Positions 46,353 to 54,443 of a DNA stretch of 64,000 nt are shown in pieces (within the stretch, counting starts at the first letter, position 1; each line of letters begins with the position of its first letter). Location of the stretch: positions 1-64,000 of the forward strand of contig CACZKE010000012.1 of NCBI GenBank assembly GCA_902781705.1. The letters are read 5' to 3'. Below the pieces are notes generated by a model. It did not search any database. It saw only the letters and a program-made list of their open reading frames with translations, and had not been told where the DNA came from. This stretch comes from an uncultured Bacteroidia bacterium (lineage in GTDB: Bacteria; Bacteroidota; Bacteroidia; Bacteroidales; UBA932). Made by a program: the position numbers and the translations under genes.

Positions 46353-47954
46353 ATGACAATGAAACGATTGCTGCTCGGGGACGAGGCGATTGCCTTGGGA
46401 GCGCTGTATGCCGGACTGTCCGGCGTGTATGCCTATCCGGGGACGCCGTCCACCGAGATTACGGAATTCATCCAGAACGATCCGCTCGCCCGGGAAAGGG
46501 GCGTGCGCAGCCGCTGGTGTACGAACGAGAAAACGGCCATGGAGGCGGCTCTGGGCATGTCCTATGCCGGGAAGCGCGCCCTGGTGTGCATGAAGCATGT
46601 GGGCATGAATGTCTGTGCCGATGCCTTCGTCAATGCCGCCATCACCGGCGTGAAGGGCGGCCTGGTGGTCGTCGCGGCCGACGATCCGTCGATGCACTCT
46701 TCCCAGAATGAGCAGGATTCCCGCTTCTACGGGAAGTTCGCCCTGATTCCCATCCTGGAACCTTCCGACCAGCAGGAGTGCTTCGACATGATGGCCGATG
46801 CCTTCCGCCTCTCGGAGGCGGTGAGGCTGCCGGTCCTTGTACGCATCGTCACTCGCCTGGCGCATTCCCGCGCCGGGGTGGCAGTGGGGGAACCGGCTGT
46901 CGAGAATGCCCTGGTGCCCGACAATGAGCGCACCCGCTGGGTCCTCCTGCCCGGTAATGCCAAACGGCAATACGCCGCCCTTGTGGACAAGCAGCCGGAA
47001 CTGCTCCTTCGGGCGCAGGATTCCCGCTGGAACGCTTTGGAGGATGCGGGCTCGCCCCTCGGTGTCATCGCCTGCGGGATTGCCTGCAATTATGTACGGG
47101 AGGCCCTTCCCGACGAAGTGTCCGTCCTGAAAGTCTCCCAGTATCCGCTTCCGGAGAGTCTTGTCCGGGAACTCGCCGCTTCCTGTGAGGAGATCCTCGT
47201 GGTGGAAGACGGCCAGCCCTTCGCCGAGGAGCAAGTACGGGGGCTGCTGGACCCGGAGTATCCGGTCCATGGCCGCCTGGACGGCCACCTTCCCCGCACC
47301 GGCGAACTCACGCCGGACAGCGTGGCGGAGGCCCTGGGCCAGCCCGCCGGACAAGTGCATCTGCCGGCCCGGAACCTGGCCCCGCGTCCGCCGCAACTCT
47401 GCCAGGGATGCGGCCACCGGGATGTCTATGCGGCCCTGAACGCCGTCCTGAAAGGTTTCCCTGAGGCCCGGGTGTTCGGCGACATCGGCTGCTACACCCT
47501 GGGTGCCCTTCCGCCGTACCGGGCCATCGACACCTGCGTGGACATGGGCGCTTCCATCACCATGGCGAAGGGCGCTGCCGACGCGGGCGTCCATCCCGCC
47601 GTCGCGGTCATCGGCGACTCCACCTTCACCCACAGCGGCATGACCAGTCTCCTGGATGCGGTCAATGACAAAGCCGCCATCACCGTCATCCTCTCCGACA
47701 ACCTGACGACGGCCATGACCGGCGGCCAGGATTCCGCGGGCACGCACAAGTTCGAGGCCATCTGCCTGGCCCTCGGCGTGGAACGGGAGCACCTCCATGT
47801 GGTCGTCCCGCTTCCGAAGAATATGGAGGAGATTACCCGCATCATCCGCGAAGAACTTGAGTATAAGGGCGTTTCTGTCATTATTCCCCAGCGGGAATGC
47901 ATGCAGACGCTGGCGCGGAAGAACCGGCAGATTTCTCGACTTCGCTCGAAATGA
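46353..47954 (+). CDS. iorA: indolepyruvate:ferredoxin oxidoreductase, alpha subunit
   Basis: 533 residues from ATG 46353 (ATG 46359 is also possible). The pyrimidine-domain start LLGDEAIALGALYAGLSGVYAYPGTPSTEI, the CQGCGHRDVY site and the TPP-binding GDSTFTHSGMTSLLDAVND are diagnostic. The enzyme converts aryl-pyruvates from Trp, Phe or Tyr into aryl-acetyl-CoA, reducing ferredoxin. The C-terminal double [4Fe-4S] domain of archaeal IorA is absent. The last residues (ISRLRSK) and the stop codon come from a small dispersed repeat, so the original end has been replaced. Confidence 0.94.
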   Translation: MTMKRLLLGDEAIALGALYAGLSGVYAYPGTPSTEITEFIQNDPLARERGVRSRWCTNEKTAMEAALGMSYAGKRALVCMKHVGMNVCADAFVNAAITGVKGGLVVVAADDPSMHSSQNEQDSRFYGKFALIPILEPSDQQECFDMMADAFRLSEAVRLPVLVRIVTRLAHSRAGVAVGEPAVENALVPDNERTRWVLLPGNAKRQYAALVDKQPELLLRAQDSRWNALEDAGSPLGVIACGIACNYVREALPDEVSVLKVSQYPLPESLVRELAASCEEILVVEDGQPFAEEQVRGLLDPEYPVHGRLDGHLPRTGELTPDSVAEALGQPAGQVHLPARNLAPRPPQLCQGCGHRDVYAALNAVLKGFPEARVFGDIGCYTLGALPPYRAIDTCVDMGASITMAKGAADAGVHPAVAVIGDSTFTHSGMTSLLDAVNDKAAITVILSDNLTTAMTGGQDSAGTHKFEAICLALGVEREHLHVVVPLPKNMEEITRIIREELEYKGVSVIIPQRECMQTLARKNRQISRLRSK

Positions 47955-48004
47955 CAGAGGGCACTTCGCTTGAAATGACAGAGGGCACTTCGCTCGAAAT
48001 GACA
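47940..48004. repeat. three tandem 24-bp units between iorA and iorB
   Basis: Units begin at 47940, 47964 and 47988 (third partial); core cttcgctcgaaatgaca. Each holds ATGA, so the iorA stop (47952-47954) overlaps an ATG (47951) in frame with iorB. Confidence 0.85.
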
Positions 48005-48010
48005 AGGAAC

Positions 48011-48586
48011 ATGAAAACAGATATCAAATTAGCCGGTGTGGGAGGGCAGGGGATCCTGTCCATCGCAACGGTGCTCGGCGAGGCCGCGACGGCCGCCGGC
48101 CTGTATCTCAAGCAGGCCGAAGTACACGGCATGAGCCAGCGGGGCGGGGACGTGCAAAGCGACCTGCGCCTCTCGACGGAACCCATTTTCAGCGACCTCA
48201 TCCCCCAGGGCGGGGCCGACCTGATCCTGTCCATGGAGCCCATGGAGGCGCTCCGTTACCTGCCCTACCTGGCTGAGGGTGGTGCGGTCGTCACATCCTC
48301 CAAACCTTTTGTCAATATCCCCGACTATCCCGCCGAGACGGAACTCCTCTCGGAACTGGACGCCCTTCCGAAGGTGGTCAGGATGGACATCGAGGCCGTT
48401 GCCAAGGGGTTGCTGGCCCCCCGCAGCGCGAACATGGTGCTCCTGGGCATGGCGGCGCCGCATATCGGCATCCTCTCTCCGGAGGATCTCCGGCAGGCCA
48501 TCCGCACCGTTTTCGCCCGCAAGGGAGAGAAGGTCGTGGAAGACAATCTGAAAGCATTCGACGCAGGACATGAAGGTATTCAGTGA
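48011..48586 (+). CDS. iorB: indolepyruvate:ferredoxin oxidoreductase, beta subunit
   Basis: 191 residues. LAGVGGQGILSIATVLGEAA and EVHGMSQRGGDVQSDLRLS are the typical gamma-type domain motifs of the subunit that pairs with IorA. ATG 48011 gives the usual family start (MKTDIKLAGVG). An upstream in-frame ATG at 47951, created by the 24-bp repeat and overlapping the iorA stop as ATGA, would add MTEGTSLEMTEG-type residues and may serve for coupled translation. The 3' end overlaps the aminotransferase gene by 17 bp. Confidence 0.93.
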   Translation: MKTDIKLAGVGGQGILSIATVLGEAATAAGLYLKQAEVHGMSQRGGDVQSDLRLSTEPIFSDLIPQGGADLILSMEPMEALRYLPYLAEGGAVVTSSKPFVNIPDYPAETELLSELDALPKVVRMDIEAVAKGLLAPRSANMVLLGMAAPHIGILSPEDLRQAIRTVFARKGEKVVEDNLKAFDAGHEGIQ

Positions 48587-49877
48587 GGCATTGGTGGAGG
48601 AGGCGCGCGTCGCTTCCCGCGTCGCCGACCTGTCACAGGCGACCATCGGCGAGGTCCTGCTTGTCGCCCAGTACCTGGAGCGCAAGACGGGGATTCCCTT
48701 CATCCGCATGGACCAGGGCTCCCCGGGCCTTCCGCCCAACCGGTACGGCGTGGAGGCCGAGAAGGAAGCGCTGGACCGCGGCGTCGGTTCCCAGTATCCG
48801 CCGGCCGACGGCGTGCCCGAACTCAAGAAGGCGGCCAGCCGTTTCGTGAAGGCCTTCGTCGACATAGACATCGACCCGGCCGGCTGTGTGCCCACCACCG
48901 GCTCCGTGGCCGGTTCCTTCGGCGCTTTCATTGCCTGCACGCAGCGGATTCCGGGGAAGGACAAGGTCCTGTTCATCGACCCGGGTTTCCCCATCCAGAA
49001 ATCCCAGTTGCGGGTGCTCGGCATCGGCTGGAAGGAGTTCGACATCTACCGTTTCCGGGGCGAGGGGCTCCGCGCGAAACTGGAGGAGGAACTCGCGGCC
49101 GGCGATGTCGCGGCCATCGTGTATTCGAATCCCAACAACCCGGCATGGATCTGTCTGGAAGAAAGTGAGTTACAGGTAATCGGCGAACTGGCGACGAAAT
49201 ACGACGCCATCGTCATGGAGGACCTGGCGTACTTCTGCATGGACTACCGGCGCGACCTCGGCCGTCCTTTCGAGCCGCCTTTCGTCCCCACGGTGGCACG
49301 CTACACGGACAATTATATCCTGATGCTGTCCTCGTCCAAGATTTTCAGCTACGCCGGCCAGCGGATGGCCCTCGTGTGCATCGGCGACAACCTGTTCGGG
49401 AAGCATTATCCAGCCCTGGCGCAGCGGTATCACGACGCCGGCATCTTCGGACAGACGCTCACGGCTTCCATCCTGTATATGATTACAAGCGGTTGCACCG
49501 CATCCACGCAGTACGGTTATGCGCGGATGCTGGACTTCTCCTGCGACGGCGTGATCGACTTCGTGGAAGACACCCGGGAGTACGAGCGCCGGGCGGCCCG
49601 GATGAAGGAAATCTTCTGCCGGAACGGATTCCGCGTGGTATATGACCGTGACGTCACGCAGCCCGTGGGCGACGGCTTCTTCTTCACCCTGGGTTACGGG
49701 AACCTGACGGGCGGCGAACTGCTCCGGGAACTCCTGTATTACGGGGTGAGCTGCATTTCCCTGTCCACGACCGGAAGCCTCCAGAACGGTGTCCGGGGCT
49801 GCACGAGCCGGATGCGGGAGGAATTGTACCCGGTCCTGGAGGAACGGATGAAGGCCTTCCGGGAAGACCATCCCTGA
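48570..49877 (+). CDS. class I/II PLP-dependent aminotransferase
   Basis: 435 residues. Fold-type I signatures: YPPADGVPELKKAASRF, YSNPNNPAWICLEE, VMEDLAYFCMDYR, and the PLP lysine in SSSKIFSYAGQRMAL. Placed between iorB and paaK, it most likely deaminates an aromatic amino acid to the aryl-pyruvate used by IorAB; substrate preference is inferred from context. It starts 17 bp inside the end of iorB, so it is translated with it. Confidence 0.9.
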   Translation: MKVFSEALVEEARVASRVADLSQATIGEVLLVAQYLERKTGIPFIRMDQGSPGLPPNRYGVEAEKEALDRGVGSQYPPADGVPELKKAASRFVKAFVDIDIDPAGCVPTTGSVAGSFGAFIACTQRIPGKDKVLFIDPGFPIQKSQLRVLGIGWKEFDIYRFRGEGLRAKLEEELAAGDVAAIVYSNPNNPAWICLEESELQVIGELATKYDAIVMEDLAYFCMDYRRDLGRPFEPPFVPTVARYTDNYILMLSSSKIFSYAGQRMALVCIGDNLFGKHYPALAQRYHDAGIFGQTLTASILYMITSGCTASTQYGYARMLDFSCDGVIDFVEDTREYERRAARMKEIFCRNGFRVVYDRDVTQPVGDGFFFTLGYGNLTGGELLRELLYYGVSCISLSTTGSLQNGVRGCTSRMREELYPVLEERMKAFREDHP

Positions 49878-49904
49878 CAAGAGAACGAAACGAACCTGAC
49901 AAAT

Positions 49905-51215
49905 ATGATCTGGAATCCCAACAAAGAATGCATGAGCCGCGACGAAATGAGCGCGCTCCAGGGCAAACGGCTCCACAAGATCGTGGAGTACGTGTATCAC
50001 AACGTCCCTTTCTACCGCCACAAACTGCAGGAGATGGACCTCACCCCGGATGACATCCGTACCATCGACGACATCGTGAAACTCCCCTTCACGACCAAGA
50101 AGGACCTCCGGGACAACTATCCCTTCGGCCTGCAGGCGGCCCCGCAGAGCGAAATCATCCGCATCCACGCCTCGTCCGGCACGACCGGCAATCCCACCAT
50201 CGTGGGCTATACCCGGAAGGACATCGGCGTCTGGAGCGAGTGCATGGCCCGGTGCCTGACGGCCTATGGCGTGGGCCGGGACGACATTTTCTCTGTTTCC
50301 TACGGCTATGGCCTTTTTACCGGCGGCCTGGGAGCGCACAACGGCGTGGAGATGGTGGGCGCCTCGGTGGTCCCGGCATCGACCGGCAATACCGAGAAGC
50401 ACGCGAAACTGATCCGGGACCTCGGCATCACCGGCATCGCCTGTACGCCTTCGTACGCCCTGTATCTTGCCGAGACGATGGAACAGATCGGCATCACCAA
50501 GGACCAGATCAAACTCCGCGTTGGTGCGTTCGGGGCCGAGCCCTGGACCGAGAAGATGCGGGAGGAGATCGAGGAAAGACTGGGGCTCAAGGGCTTCAAC
50601 CTCTACGGCCTGTCCGAGATCATGGGCCCGAGTGTGAGTTATGAATGCCAGGAGCAGAATGGTTCCCATATCAACGAAGACCACTTCTATCCCGAAATCA
50701 TCAATCCTGTCACGCTGGAACCGCTGCCCAAGGGACAGCCCGGCGAACTGGTGTTCACCACCCTCACCAAGGAGGGAATGCCGGTCCTGAGGTACCGGAC
50801 GCGCGACTTGTGTTCGCTCATGCCGGGCGAATGCGGCTGCGGCCGTACCAGTGTGCGCATGACCCCGATCACCGGCCGTAGCGACGACATGCTCATCATC
50901 CGCGGAATCAATGTGTTCCCGTCCCAGGTGGAGAGCGTCGTCCTGAGCATGCCGGAGTTCGCTCCGCGCTATCTCCTCGTCGTGGACCGGATCAACAACC
51001 TGGACACCCTGGAGGTGCAGGTGGAACTGCGGCAGGAGTACTTCACCGCCACGTTCGACACCCCGGCCGCCATCGACCAACTGAAAAAGCGGCTATCCGA
51101 CAAACTCCGCAGCGTCCTGTCCATCAGCGCGAAAGTCCAGCTCAAGGCCCCGAACGCCATCGAGCGCAGCCAGGGCAAGAGCGTCCGTGTCATCGATCTC
51201 AGAAACCAGAAATAA
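49905..51215 (+). CDS. paaK: phenylacetate-CoA ligase family protein
   Basis: 436 residues of the ANL superfamily. The P-loop is ASSGTTGNPTIVGYT, followed by YGYGLFTGGLGAHNG, LYGLSEIMGPSVSYEC and TGRSDDMLIIRGINVFPSQVES. In fermentative gut bacteria this ligase usually runs toward free aryl-acetate, making ATP from the aryl-acetyl-CoA formed by IorAB. Full length and typical context. Confidence 0.94.
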   Translation: MIWNPNKECMSRDEMSALQGKRLHKIVEYVYHNVPFYRHKLQEMDLTPDDIRTIDDIVKLPFTTKKDLRDNYPFGLQAAPQSEIIRIHASSGTTGNPTIVGYTRKDIGVWSECMARCLTAYGVGRDDIFSVSYGYGLFTGGLGAHNGVEMVGASVVPASTGNTEKHAKLIRDLGITGIACTPSYALYLAETMEQIGITKDQIKLRVGAFGAEPWTEKMREEIEERLGLKGFNLYGLSEIMGPSVSYECQEQNGSHINEDHFYPEIINPVTLEPLPKGQPGELVFTTLTKEGMPVLRYRTRDLCSLMPGECGCGRTSVRMTPITGRSDDMLIIRGINVFPSQVESVVLSMPEFAPRYLLVVDRINNLDTLEVQVELRQEYFTATFDTPAAIDQLKKRLSDKLRSVLSISAKVQLKAPNAIERSQGKSVRVIDLRNQK

Positions 51216-51224
51216 CACGATACC

Positions 51225-51653
51225 ATGACCATCAATCAGCTTTCCATCTTTCTCGAGAACCGCGCCGGAACCCTGACGAAGGTCCTCGACCTGTTCAAGG
51301 AGGCCGGTATCCGGATCGTTGCCTCTTCCATCGCCGACACGGCCCAGTACGGGCTGCTCCGGATCATCTGCGTGGATCCCCAGCGGGCCTATCACGAACT
51401 GGAACGGGCCGGCGTGGCCGTCGCCCTGTCCGACGTGTTCGCCATCGAACTGGACGAGCGCCCGGGCCAGATCGCCGAGGTCGTCCGCGGCCTCAGCGAG
51501 GCCGAAATCGGCATCGTGTACATGTACTCCTTCTTCATCCAGGGGAAGGGGCTCCTCATCATCCGGGCCGATAAAACGGAAGAAGCGCGGGATGTGATCC
51601 TGCGCTCCTCGCTGCGTTGCGTCCCTGAAAAGGAACTCGTCGACTGGAAATAA
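51225..51653 (+). CDS. tandem ACT-domain protein
   Basis: 142 residues with two ACT repeats (LSIFLENRAGTLTKVLDLFK from residue 4 and ELDERPGQIAEVVRGLSE from ~72). Small ACT proteins of this kind regularly follow paaK in Bacteroidota and Clostridia and probably bind an amino acid to regulate the pathway. Last gene of the ior-paaK operon; it meets the next gene tail to tail with no gap. Confidence 0.9.
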   Translation: MTINQLSIFLENRAGTLTKVLDLFKEAGIRIVASSIADTAQYGLLRIICVDPQRAYHELERAGVAVALSDVFAIELDERPGQIAEVVRGLSEAEIGIVYMYSFFIQGKGLLIIRADKTEEARDVILRSSLRCVPEKELVDWK

Positions 51654-52136
51654 CTATTTCTGCTTGTGGTAGGTGAAGATTGTCTTCACCCCCAGGACTT
51701 CCTGCTGGATGACGAACTTGGAGTCCGTCAGTTCCAGTACGTCGTATGTTCCTGACAGGCGCATGTGGTAAAGCAGTCCTTCCGAGAGCCAGAGCGTCTT
51801 GAGGAAACTGATCTGCTTCTTGTCGGCGTTGTAGGTGAAACGGACGGCATCGACATCCACGTCATCCAGGTCGAAATCGGTGAAACTCCCTTTCTTGGCG
51901 ATGGCGTGCGGGAACGGGAACTCGCCCAGGGCCAGGTAGAAATGGAAACTGCCGTAATCCGTCTCGTTCTTGATTTCCTCTCCGCTGGAGTTCTTGGAAA
52001 TCTCGGTCTTGGAATCCATGACCCAGACTCCGTACAGGGTTCCGGTCTGGTCGCCGGTGTGGTTGACTCCCGCTTTTTCGCAGGAAGTGAAAAGGGCGAG
52101 GCAGGCGATGGCCGCCGCAAAAAGTAACTTTTTCAT
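51654..52136 (-). CDS. unknown lipoprotein
   Basis: 160 residues from ATG 52136, with a lipobox (LALFTSC). No family recognised. The rest is beta-rich and looks like a lipocalin-type small domain (GTLYGVWVMDSKTEI ... FKTLWLSEGLLYHMRLSGTYDVLEL), similar in style to many Bacteroidota META or lipocalin-like lipoproteins. It stands alone and faces the ior operon end to end. Function unknown. Confidence 0.75.
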   Translation of the reverse strand: MKKLLFAAAIACLALFTSCEKAGVNHTGDQTGTLYGVWVMDSKTEISKNSSGEEIKNETDYGSFHFYLALGEFPFPHAIAKKGSFTDFDLDDVDVDAVRFTYNADKKQISFLKTLWLSEGLLYHMRLSGTYDVLELTDSKFVIQQEVLGVKTIFTYHKQK

Positions 52137-52259
52137 AATATTCAAAGTATGTTGCCGGCTTTCTCGCTTCAATTATCGTTCCAAACCGGAGGCTCGGGGC
52201 ACTGCCTGATGGCCAGGGCGGGAGGAATGCTGTTTTTTGTGAAAAAAGTTTTCAAAATG

Positions 52260-52290
52260 TTTGCAGAATCAAAATAAGTTCGTACCTTTG
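52260..52290 (+). promoter_or_regulatory. tRNA-Asp promoter (TTTG-N19-TACCTTTG)
   Basis: Full Bacteroidota consensus: -33 TTTG 52260-52263, 19-bp spacer, -7 TACCTTTG 52283-52290, 31 bp before the tRNA. A good reference for the promoter type of this genome. Confidence 0.8.
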
Positions 52291-52321
52291 CAATCCCGAA
52301 AGGGAAGATCACTGACAAATT

Positions 52322-52396
52322 GGTGCGGTAGTTCAGTCGGTTTAGAATACCGGCCTGTCACGCCGGGGGTCGCGAGTTCGAGCCTCGTCCGCACCG
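52322..52396 (+). tRNA. tRNA-Asp (GTC)
   Basis: 75 nt without CCA. Acceptor GGTGCGG/CCGCACC, D-arm GTTC/GAAT, anticodon stem CCGGC/GCCGG with loop CTGTCAC (anticodon GTC), T-arm GCGAG TTCGAGC CTCGT. Followed by a strong terminator. Confidence 0.95.
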
Positions 52397-52399
52397 CTT

Positions 52400-52433
52400 A
52401 AAGCGCCTTGCAGATTCTGCGAGGCGCTTTTTG
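52400..52433 (+). terminator. terminator of tRNA-Asp
   Basis: AAGCGCCT/AGGCGCTT stem extended by GCAG/CTGC, followed by TTTTT. Confidence 0.88.
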
Positions 52434-52486
52434 TTTATCCAGTCCTTTCCGGCGGCAGTAGGCACGGGAATGTAGGAAGAAATTCG

Positions 52487-52494
52487 TATATTTG
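52487..52494 (+). promoter_or_regulatory. TAnnTTTG -7 box (TATATTTG) of the amidotransferase-like gene
   Basis: 18 bp before the ATG at 52513; consensus match. Confidence 0.55.
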
Positions 52495-52512
52495 ACGGAA
52501 ACAGAGGAACCT

Positions 52513-53814
52513 ATGAAGCGTTTTATTCTTTTCGCCGGCCTGGTGGCGGCGATGCTGCCGGCCCGGGCGCAGGACAATACCAAGGGGTACTACAAGGATG
52601 TGTTCATGGACAGCGGGATCATGCTTACGTCCTACCGGGAACTTCCGGTGACGGAGATGCTGGGGCTGTCCCTGGAGATGTTCGTCTCCACGAAGCACAG
52701 TTATACGGAGAAATATAAGTTCACGCCCACCGATACGCTGCGGCAGCGGGAACTCATCGCCGGGTCGCCCATCGACGAGAACGGCATCCTCCTGTATCCG
52801 GACGGCGCTCCGCGTTTCCGGATGATCTACATGAACGGGGGCCGGGCGGGAAGTCACGGCAAGTCCCTGGAGGAAGGCGGAAGGCAGGCCATCCGGGATT
52901 ATATCCGGGCGGGCGGCAGTTACCTGGGCTCCTGTGCGGGCGCATTCGTCGCCAGTGCCGGTTCCCGCAATGCGGAGGGCAAGATCAGCAATACGAAGAC
53001 CTACCTGGGCATCTGGCCCGGAAACACCATGGGCACCAAACTGGAGAAGTCCTACACGGCCGTGGACATCGTCAAGGACGGTCCGCTGACGCGGTATTTC
53101 GACTTCGACGACCGGATGCACATCGACAGCGTCCGCCACAACGGCGGCTGCTTCGCCTTTATGGAGACGGCGCCGGAAGGGACGGAAATCCTTGCCACTT
53201 ACAGCACCAAGGGACGGGAACTGGAACGGGATATCGACGGGCTTCCCGTGGTATGGGCCCATAAAGCCTCGCCGGAAGCCGGCCGCGTGGTCATGTGCGG
53301 TTCCCATCCGGAAATGGCCCGGATCCATCCCGACAACCTGGGCCTGATGGCCGCGATGGTCCGTTACGCCCTCGCCGGCAACGGCACGCCGCAACTCAAG
53401 GCCGTCCTGACCCCGGGCGAGCCCCGGGAAATGAAAGCCCGGACCTCCCAGCACGATCCGGCCCATACCCGCATTGGCGACCGGCAGTACCATCACTTCG
53501 CCATCGACGTCCCGGCTGGAGTCAAGACTTTGACCATCAGTCTGGAAGGGGTCCTTGACGCCGATGATTTCGACCTTCATCTTTACGCCTCCCGGAAGGG
53601 CTTTGCCTATGCGGGCGAGGCCACCTGGTGCAACATCGGCACGAACGTGGACAAGCAGTTGGAAATCACCGCCCCCAAACCCGGCCGGTACTACATTTCC
53701 GTATACTGTGCGACCACCGTCACTGCCACGGAAGGTAAGTTCGGCGTGGAGTACGGTGGTCGTACGGATGTCTTGAACGGTGTCCCTTACACCATTCGGG
53801 CGGATTTCGAGTAG
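52513..53814 (+). CDS. exported BPL_N/glutamine-amidotransferase-like protein with pre-peptidase C-terminal domain
   Basis: 433 residues from ATG 52513, with a signal peptide (ending PARAQ). Residues ~25-300 are a class I glutamine-amidotransferase-like fold of the BPL_N type: nucleophile in YLGSCAGAF and the His-Glu pair in MCGSHPEMAR. Residues ~320-433 are a bacterial pre-peptidase C-terminal (PPC) beta domain (HFAIDVPAGVKTLTISLEG ... DFDLHLYASRK), usual in secreted hydrolases. A secreted Cys hydrolase acting on a peptide or amide is plausible; no substrate is known. Single gene with its own promoter. Confidence 0.83.
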   Translation: MKRFILFAGLVAAMLPARAQDNTKGYYKDVFMDSGIMLTSYRELPVTEMLGLSLEMFVSTKHSYTEKYKFTPTDTLRQRELIAGSPIDENGILLYPDGAPRFRMIYMNGGRAGSHGKSLEEGGRQAIRDYIRAGGSYLGSCAGAFVASAGSRNAEGKISNTKTYLGIWPGNTMGTKLEKSYTAVDIVKDGPLTRYFDFDDRMHIDSVRHNGGCFAFMETAPEGTEILATYSTKGRELERDIDGLPVVWAHKASPEAGRVVMCGSHPEMARIHPDNLGLMAAMVRYALAGNGTPQLKAVLTPGEPREMKARTSQHDPAHTRIGDRQYHHFAIDVPAGVKTLTISLEGVLDADDFDLHLYASRKGFAYAGEATWCNIGTNVDKQLEITAPKPGRYYISVYCATTVTATEGKFGVEYGGRTDVLNGVPYTIRADFE

Positions 53815-53818
53815 GTCC

Positions 53819-54241
53819 TTACTTGACCTCGATCTGCTTCTTGGCTTTCTCTACCTCGACCTTGCGGATCTTGGGGATGTTCACCGTGAGGACGCCGTTC
53901 TCGACCTTGGCCTCGATGGCCTCGCGGTCGGCGTCTTCCGGAAGCAGCATCGTCTGCTGGAACTTGGTGTAGGAGAATTCGCGGCGCAGGTAGTGGCCCT
54001 TGTGGCCTTCCTTGTTCTCGGCCTTCTTCTCCATGTTGATCACCAGGTCTCCTTCTTCGTCCAGATGGACGTTGAAGTCTTCCTTGGTCATGCCCGGGGC
54101 GGCGAGTTCCAGTTCATAGGCCTCCGGCGTCTCGATCACGTTGATGGCCGGTGCAGTCGCTTTCGGACGGTCCATCCAGTTGTTGTCGAAGAAATCGTTG
54201 AAGATGTCGGGCATCCAGCCATTGTGTCTTGCGGGTAACAT
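53819..54241 (-). CDS. small heat-shock protein Hsp20
   Basis: 140 residues. The alpha-crystallin domain (~30-140) has INVIETPEAYELELAAPGM, LVINMEKK and the C-terminal GVLTVNIPK, with a short N-terminal MPDIFNDFFDNNW segment. An ATP-independent holdase for unfolded proteins. Unusually for this genome it has a good Shine-Dalgarno site (AGGAGGT at 54246-54252, 4 bp spacer), pointing to efficient translation. Confidence 0.95.
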   Translation of the reverse strand: MLPARHNGWMPDIFNDFFDNNWMDRPKATAPAINVIETPEAYELELAAPGMTKEDFNVHLDEEGDLVINMEKKAENKEGHKGHYLRREFSYTKFQQTMLLPEDADREAIEAKVENGVLTVNIPKIRKVEVEKAKKQIEVK

Positions 54242-54245
54242 AGTA

Positions 54246-54252
54246 ACCTCCT
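54246..54252 (-). promoter_or_regulatory. strong Shine-Dalgarno site of hsp20
   Basis: AGGAGGT on the minus strand 4 bp before the ATG; nearly all other genes in the window lack such a site. Confidence 0.75.
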
Positions 54253-54360
54253 ATTTTTATTCGTTTAACTTTCCATTTCACGTTCCCTCGGTGGGAACCG
54301 TGTTCGCCGCAAGAAAGGCAAATCCGGGACCAAGCCCCGAAAATGGACAAAATGGCAGAT

Positions 54361-54387
54361 ATAACTGACTAAATGTCAATTAGTTAT
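54361..54387. repeat. small palindrome upstream of the UpxY-like gene
   Basis: ATAACT/AGTTAT outer and GAC/GTC inner arms, 17 bp before the -33 box at 54404. Could be an operator or a weak terminator. Confidence 0.4.
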
Positions 54388-54403
54388 GACAAATTGGCTG
54401 GTT

Positions 54404-54435
54404 TTTGGCCATTTCGTCCGAAAAGCGTACCTTTG
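54404..54435 (+). promoter_or_regulatory. promoter of the UpxY-like gene (TTTG-N20-TACCTTTG)
   Basis: -33 TTTG 54404-54407 and -7 TACCTTTG 54428-54435 with 20 bp between; the ATG is 8 bp after the box, so the leader is very short. Confidence 0.7.
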
Positions 54436-54443
54436 CAAAAGCG

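Noticed and set aside
47940-48004. Tandem 24-bp units as a CRISPR array
   Set aside because: The units abut with no spacers of unique sequence and there are no cas genes.
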